This document shows, piece by piece, positions 35,195-42,948 of a stretch of 64,000 bases of DNA. A program made the translations under genes and the position numbers. The notes beneath the pieces were generated by a model. It searched no databases. It was not told the DNA's origin and saw only the letters and a list, made by a program, of their open reading frames with translations. Within the stretch, counting starts at the first letter, position 1, and every line of letters begins with the position of its first letter. This DNA is from RGIG4097 sp937885645 (GTDB lineage: Bacteria > Bacillota > Clostridia > Christensenellales > CAG-917), in the NCBI GenBank assembly GCA_937885645.1, contig CALABJ010000014.1, forward strand, positions 1 through 64,000, given 5' to 3'.

Positions 35195-36799
35195 ATGAAA
35201 AATCTGGATTTGAGCATTTACGGTATCACCGGCGCAACAGAAATCGTGCACAATCCTTCCTACGAGGATTTGTTCCTTGCAGAAACCGACCCCTCTCTCA
35301 CCGGCTTTGAAAAAGGTCAAACAACCGAGCTTGGTGCAGTCAACGTCATGACAGGCATCTACACCGGCCGTTCACCCAAGGACAAATTCATCGTCATGGA
35401 TGAAAACTCAAAGAACACCGTTTGGTGGACCTCTGACGAGTTCAAAAACGACAACCATCCTTGCAGTGAAGACACTTGGAAGGCAGTGAAAAACATCGCT
35501 CTTGACGAACTTTCCAACAAGAAACTCTACGTCATGGACGTCTTCTGTGGCACAAATGCCGACTCACGTATGGCAATCCGCTTCATCATGGAAGTGGCAT
35601 GGCAAGCACACTTTGTCAAAAATATGTTCATCGCACCCACCAAGGAAGAACTTGAAAACTTCACACCCGACTTCGTCTGCTACAACGCATCAAAGGCAAA
35701 GGTTGAAAACTTCAAGGAGCTGGGCCTCAACTCAGAAACCGCAGTGGTCTTCAACATCACTTCACGTGAACAAGTCATCATCAACACTTGGTACGGCGGT
35801 GAAATGAAGAAAGGTATGTTCTCAATGATGAACTACTATCTCCCCTTGAAAGGCATGGCATCAATGCACTGCTCTGCAAACACCGATATGGATTGCAAGA
35901 ACACTGCCCTCTTCTTCGGTCTTTCAGGCACAGGCAAAACCACCCTTTCAACAGATCCTAAACGTCTCCTCATCGGCGACGACGAACACGGCTGGGATGA
36001 CAACGGCGTCTTCAACTTTGAAGGCGGTTGCTACGCAAAGGTCATCAATCTTGACAAGGATTCAGAACCCGACATCTACAACGCAATCAAGCGCAACGCA
36101 CTCCTTGAAAACGTCACCGTTGACGAAAACGGTGTTTGCGACTTTGCAGATGGCTCAGTGACTGAAAACACCCGTGTTTCATATCCTATCAACCACATTG
36201 AAAAGATCGTCCGCCCCGTGTCAGCAGCACCTGATGCAAAGAACGTCATCTTCCTTTCAGCAGATGCATTTGGCGTGCTTCCTCCCGTCTCAATCTTGAC
36301 ACCTGAACAAGCACAATACTACTTCCTCTCAGGCTTCACCTCAAAGCTTGCAGGCACTGAACGTGGCATCACCGAGCCTACCCCCACCTTCTCAGCATGC
36401 TTCGGTCAAGCATTCCTTGAACTGCACCCCACAAAGTACGCAGGAGAACTTGTCAAGAAAATGGAAAAATCAGGCGCAAAGGCATACCTTGTCAACACCG
36501 GTTGGAACGGCACTGGCAAGCGTATCTCAATCAAGGACACTCGTGGCATCATCGACGCAATCCTTGACGGCTCAATCCTGAAAGCAGACACAAAGACAAT
36601 CCCCTACTTCAACCTTGAAGTTCCCACCGCACTCCCCGGCGTTGACTCAGGAATCCTTGATCCTCGTGACACCTACCAAAACGTTGGCGATTGGGATGCA
36701 AAGGCAAAAGACCTTGCAGGACGTTTTGTCAAGAACTTTGTCAAATACACCGGCAACGATGCAGGCAAAGCCCTTGTGAAAGCAGGCCCCGAAGCATAA
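35195..36799 (+). CDS. pckA: phosphoenolpyruvate carboxykinase (ATP)
   Basis: This 534-residue enzyme interconverts oxaloacetate + ATP with PEP + CO2 + ADP. The P-loop GLSGTGKTT is at 242-250, and the metal/ATP region around DDEHGWDDNGVFNFEGGCYAK is present. Length matches the ATP-type family. In anaerobes it often runs toward oxaloacetate, conserving ATP in succinate-type fermentation (inference). Codon use is strongly biased, suggesting high expression. It is a single-gene unit with paired operators upstream and a terminator downstream. Confidence 0.97.
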   Translation: MKNLDLSIYGITGATEIVHNPSYEDLFLAETDPSLTGFEKGQTTELGAVNVMTGIYTGRSPKDKFIVMDENSKNTVWWTSDEFKNDNHPCSEDTWKAVKNIALDELSNKKLYVMDVFCGTNADSRMAIRFIMEVAWQAHFVKNMFIAPTKEELENFTPDFVCYNASKAKVENFKELGLNSETAVVFNITSREQVIINTWYGGEMKKGMFSMMNYYLPLKGMASMHCSANTDMDCKNTALFFGLSGTGKTTLSTDPKRLLIGDDEHGWDDNGVFNFEGGCYAKVINLDKDSEPDIYNAIKRNALLENVTVDENGVCDFADGSVTENTRVSYPINHIEKIVRPVSAAPDAKNVIFLSADAFGVLPPVSILTPEQAQYYFLSGFTSKLAGTERGITEPTPTFSACFGQAFLELHPTKYAGELVKKMEKSGAKAYLVNTGWNGTGKRISIKDTRGIIDAILDGSILKADTKTIPYFNLEVPTALPGVDSGILDPRDTYQNVGDWDAKAKDLAGRFVKNFVKYTGNDAGKALVKAGPEA

Positions 36800-36819
36800 T
36801 CCAAACTATTAGAACACAA

Positions 36820-36848
36820 AAAAACGGCGATTTTCATCGCCGTTTTTC
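36820..36848 (+). terminator. intrinsic terminator
   Basis: AAAACGGCGA-ttttca-TCGCCGTTTTT after pckA. Confidence 0.9.
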
Positions 36849-36916
36849 TTTTTGGTTTTTAAGGAACGCCAATATTCTCGAATTCTATTTTCATATTGTT
36901 GTCTCCCGCTCTACAA

Positions 36917-37624
36917 TTAAAAGCAAAATGGATTTTTAATTTTGGTTGTACCAAACACCTTTGATGCCATTCGATACATGGCCTTTGCATGAATTCGGTC
37001 GTGCCAAATGAAACGGCGAAGCACTTTTCGAAGCGACCAATCCTCTCCATAGCTACCTTCAATAACAGTATTTTGAAGAAAATCCGGTTTTGCTTCCAGA
37101 GCTTCATATCCGCGCTTGCGGCATTCATAAATGCTACCGTTGTTATCGGCATCAACGTTTATTTCTGCAAAGTAATACTCATTTACGTTCTTCGTGTGCT
37201 CGTACATTTCGTCAGCCGTGCGAGGAACTTGACCGTAAAAAGTTTTGCGTTCAGCTATTGCGGTAGCACTCTTGTCAGGGATAGATTTATACAATGCGAG
37301 AAAATCCATTGCTGATTTCAATGCAAGTGACTTCAATTTCTCATATTCATCAGCCGTAAGCGGTGCTTTTTCACTCTCAAAAAGCACATCAGAATCTGCA
37401 TCTTTTATATCAAGTTCAGACTCCTTTTCTTCGACAACTACGGCTTCGATACTGTCAGGGGCATCCTCTCCGAACCATTTGAGATATGATGCAATTTCCC
37501 CAGACATCTTCTCCTTTGCGATTTCGAGGCTTTCACCACGGGTATATGCTCCGATATAATCTACCGCATACAGTAAAGAGTCGTTGCCGTTGTGTTCCCA
37601 TACGCAATCAATTTTCAACAACAA
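36917..37624 (-). CDS. two-part protein: HicB-like N-terminus, DinB-like C-terminus
   Basis: The 235-residue protein has an N-terminal segment (about 1-45) that looks like the partial RNase-H fold of HicB-type proteins (YAVDYIGAYTRGESLEIAKEKM). The C-terminus (WSLRKVLRRFIWHDRIHAKAMYRM) resembles the last helix of the DinB four-helix fold with its His. The function is unknown. I place the start at a TTG at 37624 because AGGAGG lies 6 nt before it; an ATG at 37666 has no ribosome binding site. Codon use is less biased than in its neighbours, so it may have been acquired. Confidence 0.65.
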   Translation of the reverse strand: MLLKIDCVWEHNGNDSLLYAVDYIGAYTRGESLEIAKEKMSGEIASYLKWFGEDAPDSIEAVVVEEKESELDIKDADSDVLFESEKAPLTADEYEKLKSLALKSAMDFLALYKSIPDKSATAIAERKTFYGQVPRTADEMYEHTKNVNEYYFAEINVDADNNGSIYECRKRGYEALEAKPDFLQNTVIEGSYGEDWSLRKVLRRFIWHDRIHAKAMYRMASKVFGTTKIKNPFCF

Positions 37625-37752
37625 AACCTGCCTCCTCAATAAAATTGTCCTGTTTAAATATATCACATAATTATGTATACTTCAAGGATACAAAACCACT
37701 TTACGATGTGCTTTTCTTGTTTCTGTTGAGGTGACTGGGAGGGCTTCACTTG

Positions 37753-38046
37753 TGGTCGGAGTGGCGAGACTTGTAGCAAACGTAGTGCGCGTAATAGTGA
37801 GCCGTGTGAGTTTACTCATTTAGGCGAACGCCACACGCGGTTACGCGAGTTCAGTGCCATAGGCACCGGCGTAGCCCCAAGGAACGCCACCTTCACTTGT
37901 GGTCTACGCGCATCTGTTTATGCTACGCATTACAACTGCGTTGTGGTGCTTTGCACCAAAACAGATGGCTATGGCCAAAACAAAAGTCCGCCTCAAATGC
38001 AAGCGCTTGAGCGGACTTTCTGTTTTGGTCGGAGTGGCGAGACTTG
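37753..38046. repeat. tRNA-Pro 3'-end duplication flanking a hairpin-rich spacer
   Basis: The 21 bp at 37753-37773 are identical to 38026-38046, the last 21 nt of tRNA-Pro including CCA. The repeats are 273 bp apart, like attL/attR of a tRNA-integrating element. The interval has no gene but many tiny hairpins: TGAGT-TT-ACTCA, GGCG-AA-CGCC, GTGCC-ATA-GGCAC, GGTGC-TTT-GCACC. Confidence 0.6.
37983..38020 (-). terminator. terminator after tRNA-Pro
   Basis: AAAGTCCGC pairs with GCGGACTTT around an inner CTCAA/TTGAG stem. It lies just downstream of the tRNA 3' end. Confidence 0.75.
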
Positions 38047-38102
38047 AACTCGCGGCCTCTTGGTCCCGAACCAAGCGCGCTACCAAACTGCGCTACACCC
38101 CG
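38026..38102 (-). tRNA. tRNA-Pro (anticodon CGG)
   Basis: A 77-nt cloverleaf with CCA encoded. The 7-bp acceptor stem begins CGGGGTG, the anticodon arm is CTTGG-TTCGGGA-CCAAG (anticodon CGG), and the T-loop is TTCAAGT. It lies just downstream of proS on the same strand, so the tRNA and its synthetase may be cotranscribed. Confidence 0.95.
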
Positions 38103-38129
38103 TTTTCAGTCCTTGCGGACTGATTCTTG

Positions 38130-39845
38130 TTATTTGTTAAGTGCGTTTTTGACGAGAGAGGTGATTTCGTCCACTGCCGTGTCAAGGGTTGCTGAGGTTT
38201 TGAGTGACTTGTCTCTTGATGCGATTTCAACGATGCCACCCTTCATATTTCTGGGGCTGACAACCACTCTGAAAGGCACGCCGAGAAGGTCTGCGTCTGA
38301 GAACATAACACCTGCACTGACGTTTCTGTCATCGTAGATGACTTCGATGCCCTTTTCGGTCAAGGTGTTGTAGAGGTTGTCTGCATAAGCCTTAACCTCA
38401 CTGTCGTCTGCGCGGACTGCGCAGATATGCACTTGCCAAGGTGCGATTGCGATGGGCCAGATAGGGCCGTAATCATCGTGGTGTGCTTCGCAGATTGATG
38501 CTGCCAGTCTGCCAACGCCGATGCCGTAGCAACCCATGATAGGATTGAGGATGTTTCCTTCGCTGTCGGTGTAGGTCATATTCATTGACTTGGTGTATTT
38601 TGTGCCAAGTTGGAAGATATTGCCCACTTCGATGCCTCTTGACACTGTGAGTGCGTGCTTGCCACACTTGGGGCAGACACTTCCCTCTTTGACCTTTGCA
38701 AAGTCGTGGAATTCTGCATCGGGGAGGTCACGGTCGAAGTCAAGGCCTGTCATGTGATATTCATTTTCATTTGCGCCACAGACAAGATTGTTGACACCCT
38801 TCAAAGTATTGTCATAAAGCACTGTGCAGTTGTCGGTGATGCCCACGGGGCCGATGAATCCTGCCACAAGACCACAATCATCAGTGATTGTTGCGGGGTG
38901 CACGTCACAGCCAAGATAGTTGGTCAGCTTTGTTTCATTGACGTCGTAGTCACCGCGGAGGAAAAGCACCACGTATTTGTCGTCCTTGTTTTGTTGATAG
39001 ACCACTGCTTTGCAGGTGTCTTTTGCTTCAACGCCGAGGAATGCACTGACTTCTTCAATGGTTTGCTTGCCGGGTGTTGCCACCTTTTCAAGTGCCTTTG
39101 ATTCTTCGGTGCGGACGTAGTCAACAACGTTGGGGGTTGCTTCCATATTTGCACGATAGTCACACTCGTTGCAGATGACGATGGAGTCTTCGCCGATGTC
39201 GGTGAGGAGCATAAATTCGTGAGAAATGCTTCCGCCCATCATACCTGAGTCTGATGCGATTGAGATGACTTCGGGGATGCCTGCTCTTGCAAAGATACGC
39301 TCGTATGCCTTGTGGCACTTTGCGTAGTATTGTTCAAGGTCCTCTTGTGATGTATGGAAGGAATATGCGTCCTTCATTGTGAATTCGCGGACACGGATAA
39401 GACCTGATCTAGGGCGTGCTTCGTCGCGGAATTTGGTTTGGATTTGGTAAATCATGAAGGGGTATTTCATGTATGTTTGACCATATTCACGGACAAGTTG
39501 CACTGCGGCTTCTTCGTGTGTCATGCCAAGGACAACAGGGCTGCCGCTTCTGTCGTTGAAACGGACAAGTTCCTTGCCGATGCTGTCATATCTGCCAGAT
39601 TCTTGCCAGATTGATGCAGGCATAACCACGGGGAAGGACACTTCTTGACCATCAATTGCGTCCATTTCTTCGCGGAGAATATTCTCAATTTTGCGAGTGA
39701 TACGCTTCAAGGGCATGTATGATGAGAAGATGCCGTTTGCCACGTATTTCATATAACCGCCACGGACCATGAGAGCATGGCTATCCACCACACAGTCAGA
39801 AGGTCTTTCTTTAAATCTTTCGCCGACGAGTTTTTCAAGTTTCAT
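38130..39845 (-). CDS. proS: proline--tRNA ligase
   Basis: This 571-residue class II synthetase is of bacterial type. Motif 2 (RDEARPRSGLIRVREFTMKDAYSFH) is present. The YbaK-like editing insertion (about 240-400, with DTCKAVVY) lies between motifs 2 and 3, followed by motif 3 (YGIGVGRLAAS) and the anticodon-binding domain. It charges tRNA-Pro, whose CGG isoacceptor is encoded immediately downstream. GGAGGC precedes the ATG. No T-box leader is visible; instead an 18-bp palindrome covers its -35 box. Confidence 0.97.
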   Translation of the reverse strand: MKLEKLVGERFKERPSDCVVDSHALMVRGGYMKYVANGIFSSYMPLKRITRKIENILREEMDAIDGQEVSFPVVMPASIWQESGRYDSIGKELVRFNDRSGSPVVLGMTHEEAAVQLVREYGQTYMKYPFMIYQIQTKFRDEARPRSGLIRVREFTMKDAYSFHTSQEDLEQYYAKCHKAYERIFARAGIPEVISIASDSGMMGGSISHEFMLLTDIGEDSIVICNECDYRANMEATPNVVDYVRTEESKALEKVATPGKQTIEEVSAFLGVEAKDTCKAVVYQQNKDDKYVVLFLRGDYDVNETKLTNYLGCDVHPATITDDCGLVAGFIGPVGITDNCTVLYDNTLKGVNNLVCGANENEYHMTGLDFDRDLPDAEFHDFAKVKEGSVCPKCGKHALTVSRGIEVGNIFQLGTKYTKSMNMTYTDSEGNILNPIMGCYGIGVGRLAASICEAHHDDYGPIWPIAIAPWQVHICAVRADDSEVKAYADNLYNTLTEKGIEVIYDDRNVSAGVMFSDADLLGVPFRVVVSPRNMKGGIVEIASRDKSLKTSATLDTAVDEITSLVKNALNK

Positions 39846-39885
39846 AATTGCCTCCGATTTCGGTTGACTAATTTATCGAATATAT

Positions 39886-39915
39886 ATTATATGGGCTTTT
39901 GACACTTGTGTCAAA
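39886..39915 (-). promoter_or_regulatory. consensus promoter of proS with palindrome over -35
   Basis: The -35 TTGACA (39909-39914) and -10 TATAAT (39886-39891) are both perfect with a 17-bp spacer. TTTGACAC-TT-GTGTCAAA (39898-39915) is a perfect 18-bp palindrome covering the -35, a likely operator. Confidence 0.75.
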
Positions 39916-39968
39916 CCTTTTGTTCACGCAAATGAGTTTTCGTATGGACTTGAACTCGTGCGCCACAT

Positions 39969-40130
39969 CACGCCGTGAGGCGTGTATGGAATCAATGCAA
40001 AGCATTGTATGGAATCCGTTGCAAGACGGTATGGAATCAAGCCGCAGAAAATGCACCTCCGGTGATGCCATGCGCCTACGGCGATGCCATACACGCTTGC
40101 GCGTGATTCCATACCAAGCCTGTGGCTTGG
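39969..40130. repeat. array of seven mini-hairpins with TATGGAATC spacers
   Basis: The hairpins have 3-4-nt loops: CACGCC-GTGA-GGCGTG (39969), AATGC-AAA-GCATT (39994), CCGTT-GCAA-GACGG (40016, with one T-G wobble pair), CACC-TCC-GGTG (40054), CGCC-TAC-GGCG (40073), CACGC-TTGC-GCGTG (40092) and CCAAGCC-TGT-GGCTTGG (40114). Spacers in the left half read TATGGAATC three times; in the right half they are inverted (ATGCCAT, ATGCCAT, ATTCCAT). The whole array is therefore quasi-palindromic. It lies between proS and tRNA-Gln. Function unknown. Confidence 0.7.
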
Positions 40131-40166
40131 ATAAAAAAACGACAAGCCGAAACTTGTCGTTTTTTC
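40131..40166 (-). terminator. terminator after tRNA-Gln
   Basis: AAAAAACGACAAG-ccgaaa-CTTGTCGTTTTTT directly follows the tRNA 3' end; bidirectional shape. Confidence 0.9.
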
Positions 40167-40240
40167 TGGCAGGGGCTATAGGAATCGAACCTACACTAAG
40201 GGAGTCAGAGGCCCGTGTGCTACCACTACACCAAGCCCCA
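40167..40240 (-). tRNA. tRNA-Gln (anticodon CTG)
   Basis: A 74-nt tRNA with CCA encoded, acceptor TGGGGCT, D-arm with GGT, T-arm TAGG-TTCGATT-CCTA. The anticodon loop CTCTGAC gives CTG. The anticodon stem has only three Watson-Crick pairs (GGG/CCC) flanked by C-T mismatches, and the first acceptor pair is T-T. It is weaker than usual but coherent as a glutamine tRNA. Confidence 0.82.
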
Positions 40241-40311
40241 CCGATGTGGACATTATATTCCTTTTTCAGTTGAAACACAAGCAAACGAAAGCATTTTGAA
40301 AGTTTTGCTCG

Positions 40312-40340
40312 TTGACTTTCCACCAAAGGTGGGATATAAT
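40312..40340 (+). promoter_or_regulatory. promoter of small zinc-ribbon membrane protein
   Basis: The -35 TTGACT (40312-40317) and -10 TATAAT (40335-40340) have a 17-bp spacer. The leader is only about 8 nt and holds CGGTGA. Confidence 0.6.
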
Positions 40341-40354
40341 TTTATCGGTGAATT

Positions 40355-40690
40355 ATGTCAAAAGCAAAACGCGCATTTGAAATTTTTATCAGCCTTGCAA
40401 TATTGTCACTGATTGTGGTGATTGTCTTTGCCCTGCTCATTGTTGAAAAGGTGGGTGACAACGACACCAACACCATTGTCACCGCCGTGTTTGCAGGAGG
40501 GTTTTTATTGTTTGTTTCGGTGGCTATGGCCGTCATGATGACACACTCCTATTTCAAGTGCAGTTGCTGCAATATGGAGTTCAAAGGCAGACCTTTTCAA
40601 GTGCTCGTCAGTATGCACTCTCCCTCCAAGCGACTTGTGGACTGCCCTTTCTGTCACAACCGCTGTTGGTGTGAGCACGAGATAAAATAG
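40355..40690 (+). CDS. two-TM protein with C-terminal zinc-ribbon motif
   Basis: The 111-residue protein has two membrane helices (about 8-31 and 41-63), then a short cytoplasmic domain with KCSCC and CPFCHNRCWC. The cysteine pairs look like a zinc ribbon. I do not recognise the family. It is a single-gene unit between tRNA-Gln and the DUF2804 gene. Confidence 0.7.
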   Translation: MSKAKRAFEIFISLAILSLIVVIVFALLIVEKVGDNDTNTIVTAVFAGGFLLFVSVAMAVMMTHSYFKCSCCNMEFKGRPFQVLVSMHSPSKRLVDCPFCHNRCWCEHEIK

Positions 40691-40799
40691 CACTTTAACC
40701 TCCCAAAAAGGTGCTTTAATAGTGTAAAACTGCAAAAATCCGTATTGACTGCGGATTTTTTTTGTTATAAAATGTTTATATAAACATTAGGAGGCCACT

Positions 40800-41846
40800 A
40801 TGCAAGAACAACACGAAGTATTGGTCAAAAAACCGCTCCTTGACGACAAGGGCAATATTGCAGAGCCCGGATATGCCAAAAGGATCAACTGGGAATATGA
40901 CAACAAAAAAATCACCGCAAAGCGCACTCGTTTGAAAGAGTGGGATTACTACTATATCTCCAACAAGGAATACGCCCTCTGCCTCACCATAGCAGATATG
41001 GGATACGTAGGCGCACTGTCAATCTCTGTCATCGACTTTGTCACCCCTGCCCAATTCACCAACAGCAGCATCTTCTTCTTCCCTATGGGCAAGCTCAAAA
41101 TGCCTGCAACCTTTGAGAAAGGCGACTGCTTCTGGAAAAACGGCAAAACTTGGATGAAGTTTGAAAACGATGGCACAACCCGTCGCCTCACCGGTGAATA
41201 TCCCAACGCCGACAAGCGTGGCACAACTGTCAAGTGGGACGTCACCCTCACCGACGCACCCGAAGAATGTATGGTCATTGCAACTCCCTTTGACCGTGAC
41301 GGATATTTCTATTTCAACTCAAAAGTCAACTGTATGACTGCAGAAGGTGGATTCACTTTGAACGGCAGAGAGTGCCCCTTCAACAAAGAGGACTCAATGG
41401 GCACACTTGACTGGGGCCGTGGTGTTTGGACTTATGACAACACTTGGTATTGGGGCAGTCTCCACACCCGTCTCAAGGACGGCAAAACCTTTGGCTTCAA
41501 CTTGGGCTACGGCTTTGGCAACACCTCCGCTGCAACCGAAGATATGCTCTTCTACGACGGCAAGGCACACAAACTCCCTGTGAAGGTTGTGTTTGGAATC
41601 CCCGGTGACGACGAGGGCAAACCCAGATATATGGAGGACTGGACCTTCAAGAGTGAAGACGGCAGAATGGACCTCACTTTCACCCCTATCATTGACCGCT
41701 ACGAGCCCTTTGACCTGAAAGTCATGTGCATGATTCCTCACCAAGTTTTTGGTTGGTTCACAGGCACTTGCACCCTTGATGACGGCACCGTCATTGAACT
41801 TGACCACGAACTGGGCTTTGCAGAAAAAGTCCACAACAAGTGGTAA
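40800..41846 (+). CDS. DUF2804 family protein
   Basis: This 348-residue soluble protein has the family start VKKPLLDDKGNIAEPGYAK, the central DWGRGVWTYDNTWYWGS block and an all-beta, lipocalin-like character. The biochemical function of DUF2804 is unknown. A strong AGGAGG lies 8 nt before the ATG. A bidirectional terminator separates it from the convergent ZIP transporter. Confidence 0.88.
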   Translation: MQEQHEVLVKKPLLDDKGNIAEPGYAKRINWEYDNKKITAKRTRLKEWDYYYISNKEYALCLTIADMGYVGALSISVIDFVTPAQFTNSSIFFFPMGKLKMPATFEKGDCFWKNGKTWMKFENDGTTRRLTGEYPNADKRGTTVKWDVTLTDAPEECMVIATPFDRDGYFYFNSKVNCMTAEGGFTLNGRECPFNKEDSMGTLDWGRGVWTYDNTWYWGSLHTRLKDGKTFGFNLGYGFGNTSAATEDMLFYDGKAHKLPVKVVFGIPGDDEGKPRYMEDWTFKSEDGRMDLTFTPIIDRYEPFDLKVMCMIPHQVFGWFTGTCTLDDGTVIELDHELGFAEKVHNKW

Positions 41847-41864
41847 AAAACAGACTTTAACATC

Positions 41865-41896
41865 AAAAAAACGGACGATAATCGTCCGTTTTTGTT
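41865..41896. terminator. bidirectional terminator
   Basis: AAAAAACGGACGAT-a-ATCGTCCGTTTTT lies between convergent genes. Confidence 0.88.
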
Positions 41897-41936
41897 TTTT
41901 CTTAGATTTTGTGTTGAGGCTTTGTGTTCTGCCTTT

Positions 41937-42803
41937 TTAGAACAGATAGACAAACAACATCGTGCACACGATGCCCACAAGCATACTGACTGCGGGCACT
42001 CTTCCCTCTTCCATAAGGGTTGCTTGAGGGAGTATTTCGCAGAAAGTGACGTAAAGCATTGCGCCTCCTGCAAATCCCATGCAGATGCCTGTGGCGATTG
42101 CTCCCAGTCCACCAACAAGCAAGCCTATGCCTGCGCCGATAACCGTAGCAAAACCTGCAAGAGCGGTGAGCCCTATTGCTTTCCAAGCGCCCACACCACC
42201 ACCTGCAAGAGGTGCTGATATGGTCATACCCTCGGGGATATCGTGGACGGCAATCATGATCGCAACCAAGATGCCTGCGCTCTTGTCCGCAAGACCGCTT
42301 GCGCCGATTGCCATACCTTCAGGGAAGTTGTGCAACGCAATAGCAAACAACATAACAAGACCTGCTTTCAGCATCCTTTTCTTTGACACGCCGTTGTTGC
42401 CAAGTTCACCACTGCTGTTGAGTTCAAGGATTGCTGTTTCGTGATGGAGTTCTGCAGGCTTGCGGTGTGTTTCTCTCACGTTTTCAAGGACGTCAAGAAG
42501 TTTGTTCAGTCCGTAGATGGACAAAATGCCCACCACAACCGATGACACTGCAATAAGGACACCTGTCCACTGCTTTCCGTCGACTATGGTTTCACTGACC
42601 GCTTCGGGGACCATTTCAAAGGCGACGATGCCAACCATGACACCGCCCGCAAAGGACAAGACTCTGCTCATAACCTTGCTTCCCTTGTTTTTCAAAAATA
42701 CGCCGATGACGCCACCGATTCCAGTGCCTGCCACCCCTGCCACAAGGGAAAGAATGATCATAAGGGCTTCTCCACTTATTGCTGACAAATTGTTTTGAAA
42801 CAT
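41937..42803 (-). CDS. ZIP-family metal transporter
   Basis: The 288-residue protein has eight membrane helices. The conserved metal-binding pairs are seen in helix IV (HNFPEGMAIG) and helix V (HDIPEGMTIS), which form the binuclear site of ZIP transporters. It probably imports Zn2+ or Fe2+ into the cytoplasm. The loop between helices III and IV is charged and contains His. It is a single-gene unit. Confidence 0.93.
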   Translation of the reverse strand: MFQNNLSAISGEALMIILSLVAGVAGTGIGGVIGVFLKNKGSKVMSRVLSFAGGVMVGIVAFEMVPEAVSETIVDGKQWTGVLIAVSSVVVGILSIYGLNKLLDVLENVRETHRKPAELHHETAILELNSSGELGNNGVSKKRMLKAGLVMLFAIALHNFPEGMAIGASGLADKSAGILVAIMIAVHDIPEGMTISAPLAGGGVGAWKAIGLTALAGFATVIGAGIGLLVGGLGAIATGICMGFAGGAMLYVTFCEILPQATLMEEGRVPAVSMLVGIVCTMLFVYLF

Positions 42804-42913
42804 AATTCACTCCTACTAGTACAATAAACTTATCACTTTTCTTTCAAGTTGTCCACCACTTTTTTCACACTAAAATTCGACACTTTAATCCTTTGGTGTT
42901 GGGTGCGCCATTA

Positions 42914-42942
42914 TTGACAACTTATCAGTTTTGTGATATTTT
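42914..42942 (+). promoter_or_regulatory. leaderless promoter of degV
   Basis: The -35 TTGACA (42914-42919) and -10 TATTTT (42937-42942) have a 17-bp spacer. The ATG at 42949 follows after 6 nt (TGAGGT), too short for a normal leader. Confidence 0.6.
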
Positions 42943-42948
42943 TGAGGT

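Noticed and set aside
37741..38025. CRISPR-like array
   Set aside because: The units differ in sequence and only share hairpin form; there is no constant repeat with spacers of even length, and no cas genes.
39940..39960. tRNA pseudogene fragment at the left of the hairpin array
   Set aside because: GACTTGAACTCG matches 12 bases of the tRNA-Pro T-arm, but this is too short and the motif is common to many tRNAs.
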